Positions 17,237 to 24,981 are shown, counted from the first letter of the stretch. The stretch: DNA of 33,706 nt from JBEKYH01 sp049511115 (GCA_049511115.1 JBEKYH010000001.1:1-33706), one strand, 5' to 3'. Notes: generated by a model not told the origin, from the letters alone. Numbers and translations: made by a program.

Positions 17237-17809
17237 TCACTGCCCCTTGGCATATCCAATGACGCCGATGCCGATGCGCGCGCCGGGATTGGCCTTGGGG
17301 GTGAGATCATCCTCGCTGGTGTGGACGACAACGCTGCGGCCGACGATCGCATTGGCGCCGTCGGCAATGGAAATGTCCGGCGAAGTCAGATCGACGGTCG
17401 CCGTACCGCTGTCATCGGCCTTGACGTTACCCAGGTCGCCGGCCATGTGCGGGCCCGAGCCGGGCCCGCCATGCACCTGGTGGGTCGGATTGAAATGCCC
17501 GCCCGCGGCCGTGCCGTCGTCCTTGGTCAGATCGCCGAATTCATGGATATGGAATCCATGCACCGAATTGGGCGCCAGGCCGCTGATGGTCCCGTGTATG
17601 TGCACTCCGTCGGGCGTGGTATCAAACCAGAGGACGCCCGTCACCGAGTTTCCCTTGGTCGGTCCCATCACGCAGACCGCCCGAATCGCCGCCGGCGGCG
17701 CTGCCGGAGGAGCCGTCTGACCCCGGGAAGTCAAATTACTCGTCAGCATTCCCACCGTCGCCGCGAGCGCCAGGACCGCCAGGAATTGAATCGTGTTCGT
17801 TGTCCGCAT
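17237..17809 (-). CDS. sodC: Cu/Zn superoxide dismutase, exported, lacking the disulfide cysteines
   Basis: Converts superoxide to hydrogen peroxide and oxygen in the periplasm (190 aa). The ATG at 17809 is preferred because AAGGAG lies seven bases upstream and the protein then starts with a signal or anchor (MRTTNTIQFLAVLALAATVG). Copper and zinc ligands are all visible: His87 and His89 (GFHIHE), bridging His105 (GGHFNP), His113, His121 and Asp124 (PHMAGD), and His163 (VVHTSEDD). The active-site Arg178 is in PGARIG. The two cysteines that form the conserved intrasubunit disulfide are missing: no Cys occurs in the GDLTKDDGTAAGG loop, and the usual RLACGVIG is RIGIGVIG. The only Cys is Cys46, near the N-terminal strand. 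It lies 58 bases upstream of the esterase gene and may be co-transcribed. Confidence 0.92.
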   Translation of the reverse strand: MRTTNTIQFLAVLALAATVGMLTSNLTSRGQTAPPAAPPAAIRAVCVMGPTKGNSVTGVLWFDTTPDGVHIHGTISGLAPNSVHGFHIHEFGDLTKDDGTAAGGHFNPTHQVHGGPGSGPHMAGDLGNVKADDSGTATVDLTSPDISIADGANAIVGRSVVVHTSEDDLTPKANPGARIGIGVIGYAKGQ

Positions 17810-17949
17810 TGGTGTTCTCCTTTTTTGTGGACCGCTTGATGACATGTTGCCCTACCGAGAAATACGGCCGATCGGCCGATTCGTTGGAATTGTGAATTGT
17901 TTTCGACCATTTGTCAGACCGGGTATCGTTCCCTTACCTTACCCGTTCA

Positions 17950-18876
17950 ATGAAATACCGTCGCCTGGGCAAAACCAATCTGCGCGTCTCCGTCATCGGC
18001 CTTGGCACCTGGCAATTCGGCGGCGAATGGGGCAAGGACTTTTCCCAGGACGACGTCAACGGCATTTTCGACGCCGCTCGCCAGACCGGCATCAACCTGA
18101 TCGACACCGCCGAATGCTACGGGGATCATACCTCCGAAGCCTTTATAGGCGAAGCGATCCGCCGCGATCGCGCCAACTGGATCGTCGCCACCAAATTCGG
18201 GCACAAATTCCACGGCTACCTCAATCGCACCGACGAACGCACCGCCGCCGATGCGCTGGTGCAGGTGGAAGCTTCGCTCAAAGCCCTCAAGACCGATTAC
18301 ATCGATCTATTGCAGTACCACAGCATCCGCTTTGAAGAATTCAACAACGACGAACTATCCGCCATCCTGGAAAAGATGCTCCAATCCGGCAAAGTCCGCC
18401 ACCTGGGCAACTCCATCTCCGGCCAGACGCGCAAAAACGTGGACCAGGTCGAGGCGTCCACGCGCCGCCATGTGGAAGCGATTCAAGTCATCTACAACCG
18501 CCTGGATCGCGCGCCCGAGGAGCAGGTTTTCGCGCTATGTCAGGCACAAGACCTGGGCGTTCTCGCCCGCGTGCCGCTGGCCAGCGGTTACCTCAGCGGC
18601 AAATACAAGCCGGGCGATTCGTTTCCGGCCAACGATATCCGCGCCGGCCACGACCCCAGCGCCACCGCCGAAAAGCTGCGCGAAGTGGCGCGCATCTCGC
18701 GTGAGGAGGTCCCGCCCGGAGCCGAAATGGCCCAATGGGCGCTCGCCTGGTGCCTGATGCATCCTGCCGTGACCGCGGTCATCCCCGGAAGCAAAACTTC
18801 CGCCCAGGTGCGATCCAACGCGAGAGCGGCCGACCTGGACCTGGTGAGCGGCGATCATCCCCAGGCCTGGCGATGA
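17950..18876 (+). CDS. Aldo/keto reductase, cytoplasmic
   Basis: NADPH-dependent oxidoreductase of the aldo/keto reductase superfamily (308 aa from the ATG at 17950). The family usually starts at this position (MKYRRLGKTNLRVSVIGLGT); a TTG-start extension to 17911 is possible but adds no family sequence. The catalytic tetrad is present: Asp52 and Tyr57 (DTAECYG), Lys82 (ATKFG) and His124 (LQYHSI). The C-terminal NADP-binding block VIPGSKTSAQVRSNA is intact. No Shine-Dalgarno is visible before the ATG, so the mRNA may be leaderless or start very close. It is convergent with a Tat-exported aldo/keto reductase, with 26 bases between the stops. The substrate is likely a sugar or aldehyde; it cannot be specified. 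Confidence 0.9.
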   Translation: MKYRRLGKTNLRVSVIGLGTWQFGGEWGKDFSQDDVNGIFDAARQTGINLIDTAECYGDHTSEAFIGEAIRRDRANWIVATKFGHKFHGYLNRTDERTAADALVQVEASLKALKTDYIDLLQYHSIRFEEFNNDELSAILEKMLQSGKVRHLGNSISGQTRKNVDQVEASTRRHVEAIQVIYNRLDRAPEEQVFALCQAQDLGVLARVPLASGYLSGKYKPGDSFPANDIRAGHDPSATAEKLREVARISREEVPPGAEMAQWALAWCLMHPAVTAVIPGSKTSAQVRSNARAADLDLVSGDHPQAWR

Positions 18877-18902
18877 ATGCCTGAGGGAAATCGCCGTTTG
18901 GC

Positions 18903-19838
18903 TCATGCCGCTTCGGCCAGGGCCGTGTTCATGAGCTTGATGGCCTTGTCGATTTCGTCCGTGCTCTTGAAGCCGATCACCACGGCATCCAGCTCCGGCA
19001 GGGACATGGCGAATCGCACGGATTTCTCGCGGTCGGCGTCGCTCTTGAATTCGCCGTTGCCCATGATCTTCATGCCGATGACGCCGCGGTTCTTGGCCTT
19101 CATGTTCTTCAGCTCAGCCAGGACCGGAGCGACCTCATGCACCGGGCTGCCGTTGCTGACCCACATGACTTGTTCCATCCCGTCCATGCGGATGCCCTGC
19201 GGGTTGACCCGGACAAGATGCACCTCCGGCCAATCCGACGCGATGGCGGTGCGCAGCGCGGGCAGGCTGTGGCAGGAGACGCCCTTGGCCCGAATCCATT
19301 TCTTGTCCTGCGCTTCGTTGAGGCCGTCCAGTGTGCGCTTCCAATCGTCGGTCCAGCCGTCCTTGAACATGCAGTGGACCAGCAGGCAATCAACGTAGTC
19401 GGTATTGAATGTCTTGCGGTGACTGTCAACTTCCTGAAGCACGTCCGTCGGCTGGTCAGGAAGCTTGGAGACGATGAAAAGCTTCTCGCGCGGCAAGCCC
19501 TCGATGGCCCCGGCGATCTGGTCGAAGGTGTGATACGTCCGCGAGGTGTCGATGTAGGTGATCCCCTGGTCGTAGGCGTAATGAATGAGCTTTTTGAAAG
19601 CATCCACCCCGGAGGCGAGTTGGACGGCGCCGTTATTACTCCCCGTGCCAAATCCCAGGCGGCTCAGCTTCAAGCCGGTGCCGCCCAGGGTCACCTGGTC
19701 CACGGCCGTGCGTTTAACGGCGGCCTGGGCCGCGGGCGCCTGGGCGAATGCGGCGGGTTTAGAAGCGAGCGCCAACGCGCCGGCGGCGAGGGCGGTTCGC
19801 TCAAGGAATTGACGGCGGCTGAGATGCTCAGTGCTCAT
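18903..19838 (-). CDS. Aldo/keto reductase with Tat signal
   Basis: Aldo/keto reductase (311 aa) whose N-terminus, LSRRQFLERTALAAGALALA, is a twin-arginine signal, placing the enzyme outside the cytoplasm. The tetrad is conserved: Asp97 and Tyr102 (YIDTSRTYH), Lys125 (IVSKLPD) and His155 (LLVHCMFKD). The C-terminal region contains MSLPELDAVVIGFKSTDEIDKA, where the cofactor phosphate site normally is. A GGGAGG ribosome-binding site lies eight bases before the ATG. Such Tat-linked aldo/keto reductases are common in Planctomycetota-type genomes, but their substrates are undefined. With the Tat-exported Gfo/Idh/MocA enzyme it suggests periplasmic sugar redox chemistry (inference). Confidence 0.9.
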   Translation of the reverse strand: MSTEHLSRRQFLERTALAAGALALASKPAAFAQAPAAQAAVKRTAVDQVTLGGTGLKLSRLGFGTGSNNGAVQLASGVDAFKKLIHYAYDQGITYIDTSRTYHTFDQIAGAIEGLPREKLFIVSKLPDQPTDVLQEVDSHRKTFNTDYVDCLLVHCMFKDGWTDDWKRTLDGLNEAQDKKWIRAKGVSCHSLPALRTAIASDWPEVHLVRVNPQGIRMDGMEQVMWVSNGSPVHEVAPVLAELKNMKAKNRGVIGMKIMGNGEFKSDADREKSVRFAMSLPELDAVVIGFKSTDEIDKAIKLMNTALAEAA

Positions 19839-19988
19839 CTTGCTGTCCTCCCGGAGGTGGTTTTAGTTACACGGGCATTCGTTTGTTCAATCTGCCTCGG
19901 CACAGCATTTTGAAACGTGAAACGTGAGTATACCGGGGAGTTTGCCGCGTGTCTTCGCCTGCCAAAGGAAAATTTACAGGCCCCCGCG
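19839..19988. other. Intergenic region between the Tat aldo/keto reductase and the K+ channel
   Basis: A 150-base gap. It contains the ribosome-binding site of the aldo/keto reductase gene and a short tandem repeat, GAAACGTGAAACGTGA, near 19914-19929. I see no convincing promoter, terminator or RNA gene. Confidence 0.3.
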
Positions 19989-21149
19989 CTACCCAAAATG
20001 CCCCTCATTCGGCGCCGCCGTCGGCAGGTTCCCAATCCCCGGCGTGGGCTTCATCCAGGCGCTGCGCTGCCAATTGTCCGGCGCCCCGTCCTCGCTCATG
20101 AGCGGCGGCACGGCCAGCAACATTCGCTCCCCCAGCCCCTGGATAAACGGCTCATAGGTGGCGCGCAACTTTCGCAGCGCTTCCTCCGCCCCCGCGGCGT
20201 CACCGAGCGGCACCCCCGCCGCTTCCATCGCCAACCGCAGCGCCGCAAACTGCGCGGATGTCAGCCTGTCCGGCGTCGCGGCCGCGTCCGGCGCCTTGGC
20301 TCGCAGCACCAGCGTCAAGTCCACCGCCGCGTGCCGGGCGATCGCGAATGTCACCTGCGGCTGGTATGTGCTGTCGCTGTGCATCTGCGTCATCATCACC
20401 GCGCACGTGTCCAGCACCGTCGTCAGCGCGGCCACCCACGATTGGTTGTCATGCTGCGACCGATAAAAAGCCAGCACCGGAAACGACAGTTGGCCTTCCA
20501 GCAACTCCGCCGCCCAGCGCTCCCATTCCCCCAGGAACGGCTCCAGCGAGGCCGCGCTATTCGTCCGCGCCGCCCGCAAAATCAGTTGCGACGCGCTCGG
20601 CGGCGACCCGGCTCGCGCGTCCAGCAATGAGATATTCACCTCGCGCCGCGAATACGCCTGAAACAGGGCCGGCAGATAACTCAAAATCGCCGCGAGGAAT
20701 CCAAATCCCAGCCCCGACTCCGCCACCGCCAGAAAACGCCCCAGCGGCGTCGCCGGCGTCACGTCGCCATACCCCAGCGTAAAGAACGTCGTCCCGCTCA
20801 GGTAAAGGTAAGTTCCAATGGTGATATCGCCGCCACCGGAGTTGATGAGGACGGCATCCCGCAATCCCCACAGTAAAAACGCAAACCCCACCACCAACCC
20901 CACCACCCACGTCGCAAATATCCCCAGCAGCGACAGCGGCCCGAACGTGCTGAGAAACGCCGCCCGCCGCTTGTATTTCTTCAGCCACGTCTGCGCCATG
21001 TATCGCCACAGTGCCCAGAACAGCGTGTAATACACGCGCGCAATGCGATACCGCCGCGCAACCCGTCGCGGCTGCACGACCGTCTCAAATCCCTCGACGA
21101 GGATCCACACGATCAAAGCAGCGCCAAGAAATGCGGCCAAAACGTGCAA
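19989..21149 (-). CDS. Potassium-channel-like protein (two-pore-helix ion channel family)
   Basis: Inner-membrane ion channel (386 aa). Transmembrane segments are visible at about residues 3-22, 72-96 and 137-157, with the pore loop between the last two. The selectivity filter TTFFTLGYGD (120-129) is canonical for K+. The remaining about 220 residues are cytoplasmic, mostly helical, with no RCK/TrkA-N or cyclic-nucleotide domain that I recognise. The start is a TTG at 21149, supported by CGGAG eight bases upstream and because the first membrane helix would be lost from the next Met (about residue 51). A short 84-base region separates it from a divergent truncated antitoxin-like gene. Its gating signal is unknown. 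Confidence 0.87.
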   Translation of the reverse strand: MHVLAAFLGAALIVWILVEGFETVVQPRRVARRYRIARVYYTLFWALWRYMAQTWLKKYKRRAAFLSTFGPLSLLGIFATWVVGLVVGFAFLLWGLRDAVLINSGGGDITIGTYLYLSGTTFFTLGYGDVTPATPLGRFLAVAESGLGFGFLAAILSYLPALFQAYSRREVNISLLDARAGSPPSASQLILRAARTNSAASLEPFLGEWERWAAELLEGQLSFPVLAFYRSQHDNQSWVAALTTVLDTCAVMMTQMHSDSTYQPQVTFAIARHAAVDLTLVLRAKAPDAAATPDRLTSAQFAALRLAMEAAGVPLGDAAGAEEALRKLRATYEPFIQGLGERMLLAVPPLMSEDGAPDNWQRSAWMKPTPGIGNLPTAAPNEGHFG

Positions 21150-21208
21150 GCGGAAAGCTCCGATGAAGACGATTCCAAGCTTAGGCGCGACATCGCGCGA
21201 ATCGCGGT

Positions 21209-21226
21209 TATACTCAACTCGCGAGG
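21209..21226 (+). promoter_or_regulatory. Candidate -10 and palindrome ahead of the truncated antitoxin-like gene
   Basis: TATACT at 21209-21214 matches five of six -10 bases, and the 8-bp palindrome CTCGCGAG follows at 21219-21226. GAGGA then lies seven bases before the ATG at 21234. No clear -35 is seen at 16-18 bases. The arrangement looks like a retained autoregulated antitoxin promoter. Confidence 0.35.
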
Positions 21227-21233
21227 AACTTCC

Positions 21234-21485
21234 ATGAAGGCAAAACGCGCAGGTTTGTATCGCTCAGACGCCTTTGCCGCCATCCATGAGGCGGCCGAGG
21301 CGCTTTATCATGTCCGCGCTATCAACAAAGTCACGATGCGGGAATTTGACCGAGCGTGCCCGGTCGCGCCTTCGACAGGGCGGCTCACCCCTTCGCCACC
21401 GGAATCCCCACGCGCACATTCAAGCTCCCCCGCCGATACCCCTGCAAATCCAGCGTCACGTGCGCGTAACCAATCTTCACGATAG
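21234..21485 (+). pseudogene. Truncated XRE/HigA-type antitoxin (N-terminal fragment)
   Basis: The ATG at 21234 has a good ribosome-binding site (GAGGA) and opens MKAKRAGLYRSDAFAAIHEA and then ALYHVRAINKVTMREFDRAC. This is the recognisable N-terminal arm of a common antitoxin/XRE regulator family, in which a full helix-turn-helix should follow. Here the resemblance ends at about residue 47, and the remaining 36 codons to the stop at 21485 read a proline-rich sequence antisense to larE. The DNA-binding domain is therefore missing, and no toxin gene is adjacent. The simplest reading is a gene cut at about 21375-21385 by the junction with the lar operon. The short reading frame could still be translated, but probably is not a functional repressor. 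Confidence 0.65.
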
Positions 21486-22287
21486 CCGCTGCAATCTTGT
21501 CGGCCACTCCCTCTCCCAGCATCTTTAGCATCTCCCCCGGCCCGATCTCAATCCGCGCCAGGTGCGCTACCATCGGCGGCGAACCACCGGAAGAGGCCCC
21601 ATCTCCCGCCCCGCGCCTAGTCGGCACATTCACCTTCAACTCATGATGCCGCACGCGCACATCCTTGAACCCCAGATCGCGCAGGACATACTCCGCCTGC
21701 TCGATCATCGCCAATTTCTCCGGCGTAACCGCCTCCCCATACGGCACGCGCGAACTCAAGCAGGCCATCTGCGGCTTCTCGGCCGTCGGCAGACCCAGCA
21801 GCGCCGACAACTCGCGAATCTCGGCCTTGGTCAGTCCCACTTCCTTGAGCGGCGCTCGCACCTGAAATTCCGCCGCCGCCTTGGCTCCGGGCCGGAAATC
21901 GCCGACATCACTCGCGTTTTCGCCGTAGGCGATCACCGCGAACTTTTCCGCCCGCGCCAGCGGCGTCAATTTCTCGAACAGTTCATGTTTGCAGAAATAA
22001 CAGCGATTCGCCGGGTTTGACGTATAGTTCTCATTGGCAAACTCCCCCGTCTGAAGCACGCGAACGGGAAAGCCAAAAGCCGCCCCAATCTCCAGCGCCT
22101 CCTGCAACTCCCGCCGCGGCAGGCTCGGCGAATCCGCAATCGCCGCCAGCGCCCGCTCGCCGAGGCTCTCATGTGCCACCCGCGCCAGAAACACCGAATC
22201 CACGCCGCCGGAATAGGCGACGAGGCACGAGCCGTATCCGCTCAGGAGCTCTCGCAACCGCACGAGTTTGTCGCCGGCCGTGCTCAT
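21385..22287 (-). CDS. larE: LarE, ATP-dependent sacrificial sulfur transferase
   Basis: Adds the sulfur atoms to the pyridinium dicarboxylate precursor of the nickel-pincer nucleotide (NPN) cofactor (300 aa, cytoplasm). The PP-loop that binds ATP is SGGVDS at residues 26-31. Cys176, in the conserved block PQMACLSSRVPYGEAVTPEK, matches the cysteine that donates its own sulfur in characterised LarE and becomes dehydroalanine. Cys96 and Cys99 (NRCYFCKHE) are additional. The ATG overlaps the larC stop as ATGA, so translation is coupled. It is the last gene of larB-larC-larE. The family call is secure; whether this form is strictly sacrificial cannot be decided from sequence alone. Confidence 0.94.
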   Translation of the reverse strand: MSTAGDKLVRLRELLSGYGSCLVAYSGGVDSVFLARVAHESLGERALAAIADSPSLPRRELQEALEIGAAFGFPVRVLQTGEFANENYTSNPANRCYFCKHELFEKLTPLARAEKFAVIAYGENASDVGDFRPGAKAAAEFQVRAPLKEVGLTKAEIRELSALLGLPTAEKPQMACLSSRVPYGEAVTPEKLAMIEQAEYVLRDLGFKDVRVRHHELKVNVPTRRGAGDGASSGGSPPMVAHLARIEIGPGEMLKMLGEGVADKIAAAIVKIGYAHVTLDLQGYRRGSLNVRVGIPVAKG

Positions 22288-23597
22288 CGCTTCAATTTCC
22301 TCGCACTTTGAATCGCCGCCTCAAAAACCTGTTTCACCGGCACCTTCTTTTCCGCCGCCCTTTTTTTCACCGACTCAAACTCCGGCGCCGCCTGCACCAC
22401 CGTGCTTCCCAGCCGCCCTATTTTAACCGTCACATCACCAAAATCCGTCTTGAGAGCAGCAAATTCGCGTTTTAACTTCCGCCGGTCGGCAATCGTCCTC
22501 CGCACGCCAAACGAGGTCGTCTCGCGCAACATCAGTTCACTGAACTTGTCCGCCTCATCTTCACCGCACAGAACCGTCAGCAAAATCCCCGGCCGATTCT
22601 TTTTCATCTGTATCGGCGTATGAAAAACATCCAGCGCCCCCGCGGCCAGAGCCGTCTCGATAAAACTGCCCAGAATCTCCCCCGTGCAATCGTCCAGGTT
22701 CGTCTCCAGCACGGCAATGCGATCGGTCTCCCAGTAGGGAGGCGCTGCCGCGATCGCGGCCTTGCCATTGCCCTTGATCTTCCCTTGCCTCCCCAGCACC
22801 GCGCGCAACACATTCGGCCGCGTCTGGTTTTCCCGCGTCCCCAGCCCAAAGCCGATCTTGTCGGCCACCAGGTTGTCCATAACGCCAAAGCTCTCGGCAA
22901 ACTCCGCCAAAATTGCCGCCCCCGTCGGCGTCACCAGTTCGTGCGGCTCATCGCATTGGGTGATGCCGATCCCGCGCGCCCCCAGAATTGCCAGCGTCGC
23001 CGGCGCGGGAACCGGAAATCGCCCATGCGCGCAGCGAATCCAACCCGTCCCCTCGACCACCGGCGAGCTCACCACGCGGGGTTTTCCCAACAACTCCAGC
23101 GCAATCGCCGCCCCGACAATATCCACAATCGAATCCACCGCCCCCACTTCATGAAAGTGCACTTCTTCCGCCGCCATCCCATGAATTTTCCCCTCGGCCT
23201 CCGCCACGCGCCCAAAGACGCCGATCGCCTTGCGTTTCACCCAGGCCGACAGTTTGCTCCGCGAAATAAGCTCCTGAATCTGCCTGAAATTGCGGCCATG
23301 CTCGTGCGTATGCTCACGAGCCTGCGCGCGATTATGCATATGGGGATGTTCATGCGGATGCGCGTGGACGAGATCGTGCCCGTGCACGTGGTTGTGTTCG
23401 TCCGCGAGATGCACGTCAAACTTCAGGCCCGAAATCGCCGACCTTTGCTGCCGCGAGACATGGATGTGGTACCCATCGAGTTTGAGTTTCTTCAGCTCGC
23501 GTTCAAGCCGCGCCTGATCGACGCCCAGATCGAGCAGCGCGCCGATAAACATATCGCCGGCAATGCCGCTGAAGACATCAAGATACAGGGTTTCCAT
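22284..23597 (-). CDS. larC: LarC, nickel insertion protein for the nickel-pincer cofactor
   Basis: CTP-dependent cyclometallase-type protein that inserts nickel into the pincer nucleotide (437 aa, cytoplasm). The start METLYLDVFSGIAGDMFIGA at 23597 is the conserved family start, so a 29-codon upstream extension is rejected. A His-rich loop at about residues 63-100 carries 14 histidines (for example HNHVHGHDLVHAHPHEHPHM), fitting a nickel-binding role. Other blocks are FHEVGAVDSIVDIVGAAIAL, ETNLDDCTGEILG and MKKNRPGILLTVLC. The gene is a single continuous frame, unlike the lactobacillal larC1/larC2 that needs a programmed frameshift. It overlaps larB by 20 bases and larE by 4, so expression of all three is tightly coupled. 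Confidence 0.94.
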   Translation of the reverse strand: METLYLDVFSGIAGDMFIGALLDLGVDQARLERELKKLKLDGYHIHVSRQQRSAISGLKFDVHLADEHNHVHGHDLVHAHPHEHPHMHNRAQAREHTHEHGRNFRQIQELISRSKLSAWVKRKAIGVFGRVAEAEGKIHGMAAEEVHFHEVGAVDSIVDIVGAAIALELLGKPRVVSSPVVEGTGWIRCAHGRFPVPAPATLAILGARGIGITQCDEPHELVTPTGAAILAEFAESFGVMDNLVADKIGFGLGTRENQTRPNVLRAVLGRQGKIKGNGKAAIAAAPPYWETDRIAVLETNLDDCTGEILGSFIETALAAGALDVFHTPIQMKKNRPGILLTVLCGEDEADKFSELMLRETTSFGVRRTIADRRKLKREFAALKTDFGDVTVKIGRLGSTVVQAAPEFESVKKRAAEKKVPVKQVFEAAIQSARKLKR

Positions 23598-24351
23598 GAT
23601 GTGAAGCCAGTGCGTTGATCTGGCTCGCGGCGTAACCCGCCCCAAAGCCGTTGTCGATGTTAACCACGGTGACGCCGCTGGCACAACTATTCAGCATCGA
23701 CAGCAGCGCCGCAATTCCGCCGAAACTCGTGCCATACCCTACGCTCGTCGGCACCGCGATAAGCGGCTTGGAAACCAACCCCGCGATTACTCCCGGCAGC
23801 GCCCCCTCCATCCCCGCCACCGCGATGATGACATTCGCCTTTTGGATCGTCTGGAGCCGCGCCAGCATCCGGTGCAGCCCCGCGATGCCCACGTCATGAA
23901 TCCTCTCGACGCGATTCCCCATGATCTCCGCGGTGACCGCCGCTTCCTCCGCGACCGGCAGATCGCTCGTCCCCGCGCACACCACGGCGATGAATCCCGC
24001 GCGCTTCTCCAAGGGTTTCTTTTCGAGCGTCACGCAGCGCGCCGCCTCATGATGCACCGCGCTCTTGAATCTCTTTTTCATCGCCCGGACATGCTCAATG
24101 GAAACGCGCGTCGCCAACACCCGCTGGTTCAGCTCCCAAAGCTTCTCGGCAATCCGCACCACCTGCAGTGGCGTCTTCCCGCCCCCGAAAATCACCTCGG
24201 GAAAATCCTTCCGCAGGGCCCGATGCGTATCCACCTGTGCAAATCCCAGGTCCGCCACCGGCGCACTCTGGAAGGCATGCAGAACATCCTCGCGCGTGAT
24301 CTTTCCGGCCCGGAATTCATCCAGCAGCCGTACGGCTTGGGTGGCGGTCAT
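23578..24351 (-). CDS. larB: LarB, nicotinate adenine dinucleotide carboxylase/hydrolase
   Basis: First enzyme of the nickel-pincer pathway: carboxylates the pyridinium ring of nicotinic acid adenine dinucleotide and hydrolyses the phosphoanhydride (257 aa). The C-terminal half resembles PurE: VVCAGTSDLPVAEEAAVTAE (about 123-142), DVGIAGLHR, AVAGMEGALPGVIAGL and PTSVGYGTSFGG. Cys223 in NSCASGVTVVNIDNGFGAGY corresponds to the cysteine proposed to attack the pyridinium ring. The N-terminal about 100 residues carry the LarB-specific extension with DTHRALRKDFPEVIFGGGKT. It is the first gene of the larBCE operon; the leader upstream has only a weak TACAAT-like -10. No larA is present nearby. Confidence 0.94.
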   Translation of the reverse strand: MTATQAVRLLDEFRAGKITREDVLHAFQSAPVADLGFAQVDTHRALRKDFPEVIFGGGKTPLQVVRIAEKLWELNQRVLATRVSIEHVRAMKKRFKSAVHHEAARCVTLEKKPLEKRAGFIAVVCAGTSDLPVAEEAAVTAEIMGNRVERIHDVGIAGLHRMLARLQTIQKANVIIAVAGMEGALPGVIAGLVSKPLIAVPTSVGYGTSFGGIAALLSMLNSCASGVTVVNIDNGFGAGYAASQINALASHHGNPVS

Positions 24352-24441
24352 GGTGCCCCGTTTCCTAAATCGCGTCTGTGCGCGTTACGAGCGAAGTGAT
24401 TGTAATATGGATCGATGCCGCGTGCGCATCTCCACAGTCAT

Positions 24442-24950
24442 TCAGCGGTCCAGCGGTTTCTCACAAATGAAGATCATCGTGCAAGGCACGGCCTTTAACT
24501 TTGCCTGTGAATAGTAACGGGCAGGGTCGGTTCGAGCGTCCACCCGATCGCCTGCATTGAAAACGCAACGTCGATGTTGCGGAGCCCCAGATCTTGCTCC
24601 AACGGCGCTTCAATCAACGTCACGCGGCCCGATGCCATTTCCTCCTGATTCAACTTAGAGGTCAAGGCGAGCGCCCCCGACGAGAAATCCAAGCCGTAGA
24701 TTCTCTCAGCCTTGGTCAGAGCAACTTGGGCGAGAGAATGGCCGCTCCCGCATCCGATTTCCAGCACGGTTTTTCCGTCGAGAGGCCCGAGCAAGTCATC
24801 ACCCGCGCATTCGCCGAATGGTCCCCAGTCAGGCAGCGCGCAGACCCCGCGAAATCTCTCCGCGACGCGGTTCCATGCCTCTCGGTTTGCATCAGCCTCG
24901 GATTTGAACGCACGCATCCCGTGTTTGACTGGAAGGTCAACGCGTTTCAT
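24442..24950 (-). pseudogene. Class I SAM-dependent methyltransferase, internally deleted and frameshifted
   Basis: The N-terminal 140 or so residues are a clear class I methyltransferase: motif I, KTVLEIGCGSGHSL, with the following acidic residue in GLDFSSGAL and the post-motif AFSMQAIGWTLEP. The frame then stops early at 24495, giving only 151 aa, where the family needs about 240-270. In another frame of the same strand, from about 24525 down to a TGA at 24442-24444, the DNA reads ARYYSQAKLKAVPCTMIFIC then EKP, which resembles the usual C-terminal end of this family (AVPTTFIVKARKP-like). The middle of the protein is absent. A deletion of roughly 80-110 codons that also shifted the frame explains both pieces. 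A sequencing error alone would not, because sequence is missing. Confidence 0.7.
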
Positions 24951-24981
24951 TTGCTGATTTCATCATGCGGATTTCCCGAGG

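Noticed and set aside
23598..23684. 29-codon N-terminal extension of LarC
   Set aside because: METLYLDVFSGIAGD at 23597 is the conserved family start, and the extension is antisense-like sequence inside larB.
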